From Fusobacterium perfoetens (GTDB taxonomy: Bacteria > Fusobacteriota > Fusobacteriia > Fusobacteriales > Fusobacteriaceae), in assembly GCF_021531595.1 (NCBI RefSeq), contig NZ_JADYUD010000013.1, positions 1-52,918 of the forward strand: a stretch of DNA of 52,918 nt, in the 5' to 3' direction. The notes under the pieces are model-generated. The model searched no databases and had not been told where the DNA came from. It saw only the letters and a program-made list of their open reading frames with translations. Each line of letters begins with the position of its first letter. Position 1 is the first letter of the stretch. The position numbers and the translations under genes are program-made. Shown piece after piece: positions 33,944 through 43,518 of this stretch.

Positions 33944-36694
33944 TTATTTACCTAAAAGAAATTCTATATCATCTTCACTTAAAATTTTTGCTGCTGTTCC
34001 CTCTTCTGAAATAAGATTTTCTACAAGCTTACTTTTTGTTTCCTGAAGCTTTAAAATCTTTTCTTCAATACTGTCTTTCAGAATAATTTTGTAAGAAAAT
34101 ACGGTTCTGTCCTGGCCAAGTCTGTAAGCTCTGTCAACAGCCTGATTTTCAACAGTTTTATTCCACCAAGGATCATAAATAAATATAGTATCTGCAGCAG
34201 TAAGGTTAAGCCCTACTCCTCCTGTTTTAAGTGTCATTACAAAAACTTTATATTCATTGTCATTTTGGAATTTGTCTACAAGAATATGTCTGTCCTTTGT
34301 AGCTCCTGTCATTGAAAGATATTTAATTCCATTCTTTTTAAGCTGTCTGCATATTGCTTCAATAGAATGGATATAGTTTGCAAAAACAAGAACTTTATGG
34401 TTATTCTGAACAGCATCAAGAATATTTTCCACAACGACTTCTTTTTTACTTGAAACAATGTGTGAATTTTTACTTTCAGGACAGCTTGTAAGCTGTCTTA
34501 ATTCATTTAGTGCCTGAAGTACATAAATATGAGATTTTCCAATTCCTTTTTCTCTTATATTTTCATGCACCATATTATAATAATACATTCTTCTTTCTTC
34601 ATAGAAGTTTCTTTGCTCTGGATTCATTTCCACATATAGAGTTTTTTCTATTTTGTCAGGAAGATCCTTTAATACATCTCTTTTAACCCTTCTAAGAATG
34701 AAAGGATATATTTTTTTTCTAAGTTCATCAATAGCATTTTTATCATTTTCCTTATGTATAGGTCCTGCATAATATCTGTTAAATTCATCAGCAGTTCCAA
34801 ACATAGGAGGATTTAAAAATCTGAATAGGGAGTAAAGTTCTCCAAGATTATTTTCAACAGGAGTTCCAGAAAGTGCAACTCTGTTGTTTCCTTTTAAAAG
34901 CATAACAGCTTTTGTTGTTTGTGCATTTGTATTTTTTATATTTTGAGACTCATCAAGAATGATAAGCTCAAATTTATATTTTTTAATTTTTTCTATGTCA
35001 TTTCTTATTGTTCCATAAGTTGTAAGAATAACTTCACATTCTTTAAAAACAGAAATATCTCTTGCATTTCCATAGTATATTCCTGTTACAAGGGAAGGGC
35101 TGAATTTTTGTATCTCACTTTCCCAGTTATAAATAAGACTTTTTGGCATAACTACAAGACTTCTTTTTTTCTTTTTTCCTGCATGAATTCTTGTAATAAG
35201 AGCTATAGCCTGAAGTGTTTTACCAAGTCCCATGTCATCAGCAAGACATCCTCCAAGATTATTATCTGTAAGATAACAAAGCCATTTATAACCATATTCC
35301 TGATATTCTCTTAAATTTGCATTTAAATTAGGAAGAGGGGCCTTATAATTTTCTATGTTATTTATCCCTTTAAAAAACTCTTTTCCTTTATTAACCTGCT
35401 GCCTTAAAATTTTATCTTCAATAAGTTCATCTATGATAGGAAGATCAAAGAAAGAAATTTTAACTTTTTCCCCATCAACTTTTTTGAATACTTTTTCCAG
35501 TTTTTCAATATATTTTTTATTGATAACAGCATTTGTACCATCAGCAAGAACTATATAAGAATCTTTTTTTAATTTTGAAAGGACATCAAGAAGTCCGAAT
35601 TTTTCTTTTCCTATTTCAAGCTGAAGTTCTCCTTCAAGGAAATCTATTGAATGATTTAGTTTTCCAATAAGTTTAGGTTTTACAGGTTTTATATTATATT
35701 TACTAAGTTTGTCTGTTCCTACAACTTTATATTTTCCTGCAAGTTGAAGAAGCTCTTTTGTAACAAATTCTTTTGCAACTTTTTCGTTTATGATAATAAG
35801 ATTATCATCATCAACAAAGAAAGATGAAGTTTTTCCAACTTTTTTCTGATGCTTTGCAAGAGAAGTAGTGACATCTCCAACAGCAAGATTTATATCTCCT
35901 GAAGGATTACATATATATATTTTTTTCTCAAGATGGTTTACAATAACAATTTCACTTATTTCATTTGCTGAGATAAAATTTTGTGTTATTGTAGAAAAGA
36001 CTAAGTCAACCTTAAGATAAAGACTGTTGTCCTGAGATATTTTTTCTATTGTAATCTGAGGTATTCCCTTTATATCTCTCTGTGTTTCAGTAGAATATCC
36101 CATATAGTCAAAAGATATATTTTTTAAATAATGATGTGAAAGAGTAAGAAATGCTTCAAGTTCATTTTTATTTATGATGTCTATTTTTTCATTAAGCATT
36201 TCAAGATCTTCATCAATAAGGCTGAAACAGTAAAGAACTCCTTTTCTGTAAATCAGTCCATCTGAAATAATCTGAAAATCTGTATATTTTTTATTTAAAA
36301 GAATAGAAGGTTTAAGCTTTTCAGGATCATCTTCTATTTCTTCAATTTTTAAAGTAAGTTCATTATCTGAAAGACTCCATACTATTTTCTGGAAATCTTC
36401 ATTTACAAAATTTTCAATATTTTTAAGATTTTCTGAAAGATCATAAAAGTCATCAAGATAAACATGGGAAGTGCTTTGTTTTTCCCAGTCTATAAAAAAA
36501 TCATCTTCTTGTACTTCACTTAAAAGAGAAATTACACTTTTAATGTTTTCATCTTCAATGTGATAATATTCAAAGGAATCTATTTTTTTTCCAGATCTTG
36601 TGACAGGACTTATATATCCTCCATTTTTATCAATTTTAAGCATAAAATAAATTTCTTTTTCGCTTTTATAATTTTTTTCATTAAATGTACTCAT
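33944..36694 (-). CDS. SNF2-family DNA-dependent ATPase/helicase
   Basis: DNA-translocating motor of the bacterial SNF2/RapA-like group. The 916-residue product has a long N-terminal half (to about residue 440) that fits the SNF2-associated region, then the two RecA lobes: DDMGLGKTLQA (Walker A), LILDESQNIKN (motif II, with DESQ in place of the common DEAQ), ALSGTPVENN, a CTLKTGG..LNLTAAD helicase motif V, and DRAYRLGQDR (motif VI). No SWIM zinc finger or nuclease domain was seen. Followed by its partner gene. Bacterial SNF2 proteins act in DNA repair, transcription recycling or phage defence; which applies here is open. Confidence 0.92.
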   Translation of the reverse strand: MSTFNEKNYKSEKEIYFMLKIDKNGGYISPVTRSGKKIDSFEYYHIEDENIKSVISLLSEVQEDDFFIDWEKQSTSHVYLDDFYDLSENLKNIENFVNEDFQKIVWSLSDNELTLKIEEIEDDPEKLKPSILLNKKYTDFQIISDGLIYRKGVLYCFSLIDEDLEMLNEKIDIINKNELEAFLTLSHHYLKNISFDYMGYSTETQRDIKGIPQITIEKISQDNSLYLKVDLVFSTITQNFISANEISEIVIVNHLEKKIYICNPSGDINLAVGDVTTSLAKHQKKVGKTSSFFVDDDNLIIINEKVAKEFVTKELLQLAGKYKVVGTDKLSKYNIKPVKPKLIGKLNHSIDFLEGELQLEIGKEKFGLLDVLSKLKKDSYIVLADGTNAVINKKYIEKLEKVFKKVDGEKVKISFFDLPIIDELIEDKILRQQVNKGKEFFKGINNIENYKAPLPNLNANLREYQEYGYKWLCYLTDNNLGGCLADDMGLGKTLQAIALITRIHAGKKKKRSLVVMPKSLIYNWESEIQKFSPSLVTGIYYGNARDISVFKECEVILTTYGTIRNDIEKIKKYKFELIILDESQNIKNTNAQTTKAVMLLKGNNRVALSGTPVENNLGELYSLFRFLNPPMFGTADEFNRYYAGPIHKENDKNAIDELRKKIYPFILRRVKRDVLKDLPDKIEKTLYVEMNPEQRNFYEERRMYYYNMVHENIREKGIGKSHIYVLQALNELRQLTSCPESKNSHIVSSKKEVVVENILDAVQNNHKVLVFANYIHSIEAICRQLKKNGIKYLSMTGATKDRHILVDKFQNDNEYKVFVMTLKTGGVGLNLTAADTIFIYDPWWNKTVENQAVDRAYRLGQDRTVFSYKIILKDSIEEKILKLQETKSKLVENLISEEGTAAKILSEDDIEFLLGK

Positions 36695-37070
36695 TAAAAC
36701 CCAGTTTCCTTGTATAAATTTTTGTCTAGATTATATTATATCATAAAATTAATTTTTACACTATTTTTTTATAAACTGTGAAAAGAAGTGGTTTATTTTT
36801 GACCTTTAAAATTAAAAAAATGCTCTTTTAAAAGAAAAATTTTATATATTTTTTAAGATAAAATAAAAAAACAAAAAATTATAAAAAAATAGTAAAAAAA
36901 TAAAAAAAGTAAAAAATTTTTATAAAAATATTTTACTTTATAAATTTATGAAAAATGTCATTTTAGATATATTTCCTGAAAAAATCAAATTTTTCTTTTA
37001 AACTTTTAACTGAATAAAAACATCAAAAGGGCATTGTTAGAAAATATATTAAAATTTGCGGAGGGTGTAT
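36695..37070. other. AT-rich intergenic region between divergent SNF2 and antiporter genes
   Basis: No ORF, RNA or clear repeat was found in these 376 bases. They are dominated by A- and T-tracts (for example around 36840-36960), which may bend DNA or provide UP-elements. TATAAT on the minus strand near 36731-36742 may belong to the SNF2 promoter. TATATT near 37045 is a possible -10 of the antiporter. Both lack strong -35 boxes. Confidence 0.6.
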
Positions 37071-38498
37071 ATGGAACAAGAGAATAACAAACTTGGTCTT
37101 ATTGGTCTTATAGCCATTGTCGTCAGCTCTATGATAGGAGGAGGAATATTTAATCTTCCATCAAATATGAGTATTGATGCAGGGTTTATAGGGGTTACAG
37201 TTTCATGGATAGTTACAGCTGTTGGTATATATTTCCTTGCTAATACTTTCAGCATACTATCAGACAATAATCCAGAACTTCATTCAGGAATTTATTCTTA
37301 TGCAAGAGCTGGATTTGGAAAATTTGTAGGTTGTGAAATAGCTTGGGGATATTGGCTAAGCTCTATCTTTGGAAATGTTGCTTTTGCAGTGCTGCTAATG
37401 CAGACAATAGGGTACTTCTATCCTGTCTTTAATGGGCATAATATTCAGTCCTTTATTGGAGGATCAGCATTTATATGGCTTATGTACTTTATAGTAATTT
37501 GCGGTGTTACAAAGGCTACATTTTTAAATAATATTGCAACATTTGCAAAACTTTTAGTTCTTGTGGTTATATTATTTTTCTTTGCAAAAGGATTTAATCC
37601 TCATATAGCTTCATATGATATGCTTGGAAAAATAGAACATTTAGGACCTCTTACTCAACAGGTAAAAAGTACAATGCTTATTACATTATGGTGCTTTATA
37701 GGTCTTGAAGGGGCAGTAGTTCTTTCAGGAAGAGCGAGAAATCCAAAAGATGTAGGTAAGGCAACACTTCTTGGAATACTTATATGTATTATAATATTCT
37801 CTGCTTTATCAATACTTTCTTTTGGTGTACTTCACCAAAGCAAACTTGCATACCTTCCTAATCCGTCAACAGCTTATGTTCTTGAAGCTATTGTAGGACA
37901 ATGGGGAGCAACATTTGTTAATGTGGGAATAATAATAGCACTTCTTGGATGTTGGTTGTCATGGACAATCATAACAGCTGAAGTTCCTTATATAGCAGCA
38001 AAAGACGGAGTATTTCCAAAATTCTTAGTAAAAACAGATAAAAATGATACTCCTACAGCATCTCTTTTAATGTCAACAATAGCTATGCAGCTAGCAATGT
38101 TTATTGTTTTATACAGTACAAATGCTTGGCTTCTGCTTGTAGATATAACAGGTCTTATGATTCTGCCTCCTTATACAGCAAGTACACTTTTCTTACTTAA
38201 AGAGGTAAGAAATAAAAATCTTAAGGAAACAGGAAAAGGAAAAATAAGAATAGCCTTTGTATCAGGACTTGTTGCATGTATTTTTACAATATGGCTTCTG
38301 TTTTCATCAAAAGCAGAACTGCTTCTTATATCAACAACAATATTCTCTCTTGGAATAGCTGTTTATGCATATTCACAAAAAGAAGTGGGAGGTCATAATA
38401 TTTTTGCCGGAAAAGACAAATTTATCGCTTTTGTTCTTGGAGCAGTTGGAATAATATCTTTTATACTTTTAGTTTCAGGAAAATTAAACATGAATTAA
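37071..38498 (+). CDS. Basic amino-acid/polyamine antiporter, ArcD-like APC superfamily
   Basis: Twelve-segment exchanger; the sequence start KLGLIGLIAIVVSSMIGGGIFNLPSNM matches the ArcD/lysine-arginine branch of the APC superfamily better than AdiC. The start at 37071 has GGAGGG seven bases upstream; a TTG at 37056 also opens the frame. The 475-residue product retains the SMIGGGIF helix-1 motif and the WCFIGLEGAVVLSGRARNPKDVG segment. It lies 23 bases before adiA, so it probably exchanges extracellular arginine for intracellular agmatine. An arginine/ornithine role is the alternative. Confidence 0.88.
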   Translation: MEQENNKLGLIGLIAIVVSSMIGGGIFNLPSNMSIDAGFIGVTVSWIVTAVGIYFLANTFSILSDNNPELHSGIYSYARAGFGKFVGCEIAWGYWLSSIFGNVAFAVLLMQTIGYFYPVFNGHNIQSFIGGSAFIWLMYFIVICGVTKATFLNNIATFAKLLVLVVILFFFAKGFNPHIASYDMLGKIEHLGPLTQQVKSTMLITLWCFIGLEGAVVLSGRARNPKDVGKATLLGILICIIIFSALSILSFGVLHQSKLAYLPNPSTAYVLEAIVGQWGATFVNVGIIIALLGCWLSWTIITAEVPYIAAKDGVFPKFLVKTDKNDTPTASLLMSTIAMQLAMFIVLYSTNAWLLLVDITGLMILPPYTASTLFLLKEVRNKNLKETGKGKIRIAFVSGLVACIFTIWLLFSSKAELLLISTTIFSLGIAVYAYSQKEVGGHNIFAGKDKFIAFVLGAVGIISFILLVSGKLNMN

Positions 38499-38521
38499 TT
38501 TTACAGAAGGAGTGATGAAGA

Positions 38522-40825
38522 ATGAAAAACTTAGAAGGAGAAATGTATCAAATACTGCTGGTGCATAATATAAAAACAGATGAAGAAAGCAGTATAAAAG
38601 GAGTTCTTGAAAATCTTAAACAAGAAATTATAAAAAGAGGCGTTGAGATTGTAACAGCTGATTCTTTAGAAGATGCTGAAAATGTAATAAAAGTAGATAA
38701 AAATATAGACTGCCTTTTAGTTGACTGGGATTCAAAACATGGAGTAAAAGGTCAGGAAGAAAAATTAGAAAGATTTATTAAAAATCTTCATACAAGACAG
38801 GAGAATGTTCCGGTGTTCCTACTTGCTGAAAATGAAAAAGCAGTGGATTCATTAAAAGCCGAAACATTCAGAGATATAAGTGAATATGTATGGATTCTTG
38901 AAGATTCTCCTGTATTTACAATGGAGCGTATTTCAGCTGCAATAGAAAGATATAGAAAACAACTTTTACCACCTCTTGCAAAAGCTGTTATGAATTATGA
39001 GAAAAAAGCAGAATATTCATGGGCAGCTCCTGGACACCAAGGGGGAGTAGGATTTACTAAAACAGCAGTAGGTAAAAAATTCTATGATTTCTATGGAGAA
39101 AATCTTTTCAGAACAGATATGGGAATAGAAAGAGCTGAACTTGGTTCACTTCTTGACCATACTGGATATTTCAGAGATGCAGAAGAATATGCAGCTAAAG
39201 TATTTGGTTCAGACAGAACTTACTCTGTTCTTGGAGGAACATCAGGTTCAAACAGAACAATAATGCAGGCTTGTATTAAAGACAATGATATTGTTATAGC
39301 TGACAGAAACTGTCATAAATCAATAGAACAAGGACTTATTCTTGGAGGAGGACTTCCTGTTTATATGACTCCTACAAGAAACAGATATGGAATAATAGGT
39401 CCTATCCTTCCTGAACAAATGGAAGAAAATACAATAAAAGATAAAATTAAAAATAACCCTCTTATAAAATCAAGAGGAAAAGAAAATGATAAGGGAGTAT
39501 ATACAGTTGTAACAAACTGTACTTATGACGGAGTTACATATAATGCTGAAAAGGTAGAAAAACTTCTTGAAAAATCATCAGATATTATTCACTTTGATGA
39601 AGCATGGTATGGATATGCAAGATTTAATGATGTATATAAAAATCACTATGCTATGAGAGGAGAACCTAAAAAGGATAATAACGGACCTACAATATTTGCC
39701 ACTCACTCAACACATAAACTTTTAAATGCACTTTCACAAGGTTCATTTATTCATGTAAGATATGGTAAAAAACCTATGGATGAAGGAAGATTTAATCAAG
39801 CATATATGATGCATGCAACTACATCTCCTCTTTATGCTATTGCAGTTTCAAATGACATAGCAACAGCAATGATGGACGGAGAATCAGGAAAATCACTTAT
39901 GAGTGAAGTTGTGGAAGAAGCAGTTGAATTCCGTAAAGTTATGGGAAAATTATACAACCATTATCAAGAAGAAAAAGATTGGTTCTTTAAACCTTGGAAT
40001 GCTGAAACTTATCACGATGCAAAATCAGGAAAAACAGTTCCTTTCTTTGAAGCAGATACAAAAGTTCTAGCAAAAAATCAGAATTTCTGGATAATGCACC
40101 CTGAAGATACATGGCATGGATTTAAAAATCTTCAGGAAGACTGGTGTATGCTTGATCCTATTAAAGTAAGTATCCTTACTCCTGGAATGGGAGATGACGG
40201 AAAACTTCTTGAAAAAGGTGTTCCTGCAAGTTTAGTGTCAGCATATCTTAACAGATTTGGAATAGTTCCTACAAGAACAACAGATTTCCAACTTATGTTC
40301 CTATTCTCAATGGGAGTTACAAAAGGAAAATGGGGAACTCTTGTAAGTGTTCTTTCTGAATTTAAAAAATACTATGATAGAAATGCACCTCTTGCAGAAG
40401 TTCTTCCAGAACTTTTTGAACAATACAAAGACATATATAAAAATATGGGGGTAAAAGATTTAGGTGACAAGATGTTTGCATATTTAAGAGCAAATAATCC
40501 TGGAGAAGTTTTAAATGAAGCTTACTCAACTCTTCCTGAACCAGTTATCACACCAAGAGAAGCATATAATAAAATAGTAAGTAATGAAGTTGAACTTGTT
40601 CCTGCAGAAAAACTTGTAGGAAGAATAGCAGCCAACTCTGTAATTCCATATCCTCCTGGAATCCCAATGCTTATTTCAGGAGAAAATTTTGGAGATGAAA
40701 ACAGTCCTCAGATAAAATATCTTAAGGCTCTTTCTCTTTGGGATCATGCTTTCCCTGGATTTGAACATGACACAGAAGGAACAGAGGTTATAGATGGTGT
40801 TTACCATGTTCTTTGTGTAAAATAA
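38522..40825 (+). CDS. adiA: Biodegradative arginine decarboxylase AdiA
   Basis: PLP enzyme that converts arginine to agmatine and CO2, consuming a proton; used in acid resistance. The 767-residue product aligns by eye with E. coli AdiA along its length: wing domain at the N-terminus with VPVFLL, then SWAAPGHQGGVGFTKT, GTSGSNRTIMQ, the PLP lysine K399 in ATHSTHKLLN, GIVPTRTTDFQ, and the C-terminal IANSVIPYPPGIPML and HETEGTEIIDG-like end. Its upstream gene is the likely arginine/agmatine antiporter. A strong terminator follows. AGGAG precedes the ATG. Confidence 0.96.
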   Translation: MKNLEGEMYQILLVHNIKTDEESSIKGVLENLKQEIIKRGVEIVTADSLEDAENVIKVDKNIDCLLVDWDSKHGVKGQEEKLERFIKNLHTRQENVPVFLLAENEKAVDSLKAETFRDISEYVWILEDSPVFTMERISAAIERYRKQLLPPLAKAVMNYEKKAEYSWAAPGHQGGVGFTKTAVGKKFYDFYGENLFRTDMGIERAELGSLLDHTGYFRDAEEYAAKVFGSDRTYSVLGGTSGSNRTIMQACIKDNDIVIADRNCHKSIEQGLILGGGLPVYMTPTRNRYGIIGPILPEQMEENTIKDKIKNNPLIKSRGKENDKGVYTVVTNCTYDGVTYNAEKVEKLLEKSSDIIHFDEAWYGYARFNDVYKNHYAMRGEPKKDNNGPTIFATHSTHKLLNALSQGSFIHVRYGKKPMDEGRFNQAYMMHATTSPLYAIAVSNDIATAMMDGESGKSLMSEVVEEAVEFRKVMGKLYNHYQEEKDWFFKPWNAETYHDAKSGKTVPFFEADTKVLAKNQNFWIMHPEDTWHGFKNLQEDWCMLDPIKVSILTPGMGDDGKLLEKGVPASLVSAYLNRFGIVPTRTTDFQLMFLFSMGVTKGKWGTLVSVLSEFKKYYDRNAPLAEVLPELFEQYKDIYKNMGVKDLGDKMFAYLRANNPGEVLNEAYSTLPEPVITPREAYNKIVSNEVELVPAEKLVGRIAANSVIPYPPGIPMLISGENFGDENSPQIKYLKALSLWDHAFPGFEHDTEGTEVIDGVYHVLCVK

Positions 40826-40860
40826 GTAATAAATAAACGATTTTCTTCCAAATAAAAGAT

Positions 40861-40906
40861 AAAAACTCCCTGCTCGGAAAAATAATTTAAAATGCAGGGA
40901 GTTTTT
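40861..40906 (+). terminator. Intrinsic terminator of adiA
   Basis: AAAAACTCCCTGC (40861-40873) pairs perfectly over 13 bp with GCAGGGAGTTTTT (40894-40906); the loop is 20 bases. The 3' arm ends in a T-run. It isolates adiA from the mprF gene 42 bases downstream. Confidence 0.92.
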
Positions 40907-40948
40907 GTTAAAATATAATTTTAAAAAAAGTCACAGCAAGGAGAGTTT

Positions 40949-43459
40949 ATGTTAAAGTTAAATTTAAAAAAAGTGGGAATGATTGTTCAGACAGCAGTAG
41001 TTTTTATTATGCTGTTTTTTATCTATCATGAACTTAAAAGTTATAGTATGGGAAGCATAAAAGAAGCACTTATGAGAATTCCTTCTTATAAGTTAGTTTT
41101 GGCAGTATTTCTTGTAATACTTAATTATCTTATTCTTACAGGATATGAGCTTTTAGCTTTTAATATTACAAATATAAAACTGGAAAAGAAAAAAATAATG
41201 TTTACTTCATTTATAAGCTATGCTTTTGCAAATTTCATAGGACTTTCAGGGCTGAGCTCAACAAGTATAAGAATAAATCTTTATTCTTTATGGGATATAA
41301 ATTATAAATCTATTTTAAATATTATAAAAAATGTATATTTAAGTTTTCTTATAGGTGTTCTTCTTGTAGGAGGAATATCTCAGATAATTTATCCAAATGA
41401 TTTGACAAGATTTGATTTTGTAATAGAAAGTACTTTTTATATAGGAGTTGCTGCAATTCTTGCAGGAATGTTTTTTATATTTTATTTTCTTAAAAAGAAA
41501 CAGCTGAAACCAAAAGATATATTTATACAATTTCTTTTGGGATTATGTGACTGGCTTCTTGTAAGTAATATTCTATATCTTTTCCTGCCTCCTTCAGATA
41601 TAAATTTTGGAATATTTCTTTCAATATTTATGTGTGCTCAGGTTCTTGGTGTTTTAAGTACAATCCCTGGAGGACTGGGAGTTTTTGATGTAACTTTTGT
41701 AAAACTTCTTAATAATTATTATTCAAGTGATGTGGTTGTAGCAATACTTATTGTTTACAGAATTCTTTATTATCTTGCACCTTTTGTAATAGCATTTGTA
41801 TCATTTGTATTTTATAAAATGCTTCGTATGAGAGATTCACTAAAAGGATTTGGAAACTTTATAAGCAATATGATGGTAAATGTATCCCTTGAAGTATTGT
41901 CAATTTTAGTTTTTACTTCAGGAGCACTGCTTCTTTTTTCAGGGGCACTTCCTCCAAATTTTGCACATATAAAAATTCTTACAAGACTTCTTCCACAAAA
42001 TGTGATAATTGTATCTCATCTTCTGGCAAGCATTACAGGAACACTTCTTCTTATTTTAGCTTATGGACTTAAAAGAAGACTTGATGCAGCGTATTTTCTT
42101 ACAGTGATTTTAATCTCTTTAGGAAATATATTTCTGATATTTAAAGGATTTCATTATCCTATTTTCTTTGTGCTTTCTGTGACTCTTATATTCTTGCTTT
42201 TTGAAAGAGATAAATTTTATAGAAAATCTTCAATATTTAATGAAGATATAAATATGAAATGGCTTATTTCTATAGGTGCTGTTATAGTTTTTTCAATAGG
42301 AGTAGGAATATTCTCATTTAAGGGAGTGAAATACACAGATGAAATGTGGTGGCAGTTTACCCTTCATAATAATGGAGCACCAATGTTTATGAGAGCTTCC
42401 CTTGTAAGTGTTGTAATATTTATTTCATTTTTAATGTTAAGAATGTTCCGTCCAGTTATACAGATAGATAAGATAAAAAGCTCTGATGTTCAGGAAGAGC
42501 TTAAAGAAATAATGAAATATTCTCAGCACACAAATGCAAACCTTGCTCTTCTAAATGATAAATATATATATTTTAATGAAGAAAAAACAGCTTTTATTAT
42601 GTATGGAAAAAGCAGCAACAGACTTATTGTTATGGGAGATCCTGTAGGAGATGAAAAATGTATAAGAGAAATAATATGGGATTTTTATAACATAAGCAGA
42701 AGAAGTGGTTATAATATCGCTTTTTATGAGGTCGGAAAAGATTACCTTAATTACTATCTTGATTTAGGGCTGAAACTTTTCAAGATAGGAGAAGAAGCTG
42801 TTGTTGATCTTACTAAGTTTACTCTTGAAGGCCCTTCTCAAAGAAAATTAAGATATACTTTCAGCAGAGGGACAAAATCTGGAATAGTCTTTGAAGTTGT
42901 TGATTTTGAAAGTGTAAAACATGAACTTAAGGAAATATCTGACAGCTGGCTTAAAAATAAAAACGGTGCAGAAAAAGAATTTTCTCTTGGAAAATTTGAT
43001 GAGGAATATCTGAAAAATTTCAGAACAGCAGTTCTTAAAGTTAATGGAGAAATCACAGCTTTTGCAAATCTTTGGGAAACTTATAACAGAGACGAACTTT
43101 CAATAGACCTTATGAGATATAATGAAAAAGCTCTTGTGGATTCTATGGAATTTTTATTTATAAATATAATGCTATGGGGAAAAAATGAAGGCTATAAAAG
43201 ATTCAATCTTGGAATGGCTCCTCTTTCAGGACTTGAATATAAAGGAAGTACTTCATTATGGAATAAGTTAGGTTCATTTATTTTTAAAAACGGAGGAAAT
43301 TTTTATAATTTCCTTGGACTTAAAAACTTTAAAAATAAATTTAATCCTGAATGGAGACCTAAATATATTGCTCTTTCAGGAAACTTTACCCTTCCTGCAA
43401 CTCTTAATGATATAGCTGTATTAGTTTCAGGAGGAATAAAAGGGGTAATAAAAAAATAA
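40949..43459 (+). CDS. mprF: MprF-type phosphatidylglycerol lysyltransferase (bifunctional)
   Basis: Membrane enzyme that adds an aminoacyl group from tRNA to phosphatidylglycerol and flips the product, lowering surface negative charge. The 836-residue product has about 14 hydrophobic segments (to about residue 500) followed by a cytoplasmic GNAT-fold synthase domain: from KSSDVQEELKEIMKYSQHTNANLALL to the conserved end EWRPKYIALS. Aminoacyl specificity (Lys or Ala) cannot be read. MprF is best known in Firmicutes but occurs in several Gram-negatives. GGAGAG precedes the ATG; own promoter not clearly seen. Confidence 0.9.
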   Translation: MLKLNLKKVGMIVQTAVVFIMLFFIYHELKSYSMGSIKEALMRIPSYKLVLAVFLVILNYLILTGYELLAFNITNIKLEKKKIMFTSFISYAFANFIGLSGLSSTSIRINLYSLWDINYKSILNIIKNVYLSFLIGVLLVGGISQIIYPNDLTRFDFVIESTFYIGVAAILAGMFFIFYFLKKKQLKPKDIFIQFLLGLCDWLLVSNILYLFLPPSDINFGIFLSIFMCAQVLGVLSTIPGGLGVFDVTFVKLLNNYYSSDVVVAILIVYRILYYLAPFVIAFVSFVFYKMLRMRDSLKGFGNFISNMMVNVSLEVLSILVFTSGALLLFSGALPPNFAHIKILTRLLPQNVIIVSHLLASITGTLLLILAYGLKRRLDAAYFLTVILISLGNIFLIFKGFHYPIFFVLSVTLIFLLFERDKFYRKSSIFNEDINMKWLISIGAVIVFSIGVGIFSFKGVKYTDEMWWQFTLHNNGAPMFMRASLVSVVIFISFLMLRMFRPVIQIDKIKSSDVQEELKEIMKYSQHTNANLALLNDKYIYFNEEKTAFIMYGKSSNRLIVMGDPVGDEKCIREIIWDFYNISRRSGYNIAFYEVGKDYLNYYLDLGLKLFKIGEEAVVDLTKFTLEGPSQRKLRYTFSRGTKSGIVFEVVDFESVKHELKEISDSWLKNKNGAEKEFSLGKFDEEYLKNFRTAVLKVNGEITAFANLWETYNRDELSIDLMRYNEKALVDSMEFLFINIMLWGKNEGYKRFNLGMAPLSGLEYKGSTSLWNKLGSFIFKNGGNFYNFLGLKNFKNKFNPEWRPKYIALSGNFTLPATLNDIAVLVSGGIKGVIKK

Positions 43460-43475
43460 ATATTTTATATAAAAT

Positions 43476-43510
43476 AGAGCTGCTGCAGTAAATTAGCAAC
43501 AGCTCTTTTT
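43476..43510. terminator. Intrinsic terminator between mprF and hydG
   Basis: AGAGCTGCTGC (43476-43486) pairs with GCAACAGCTCT (43496-43506) with one mismatch, nine-base loop, followed by TTTTT on the plus strand. The 3' arm shares its sequence with the ends of palindromic repeat copy 3. Confidence 0.85.
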
Positions 43511-43518
43511 GTATTAGT

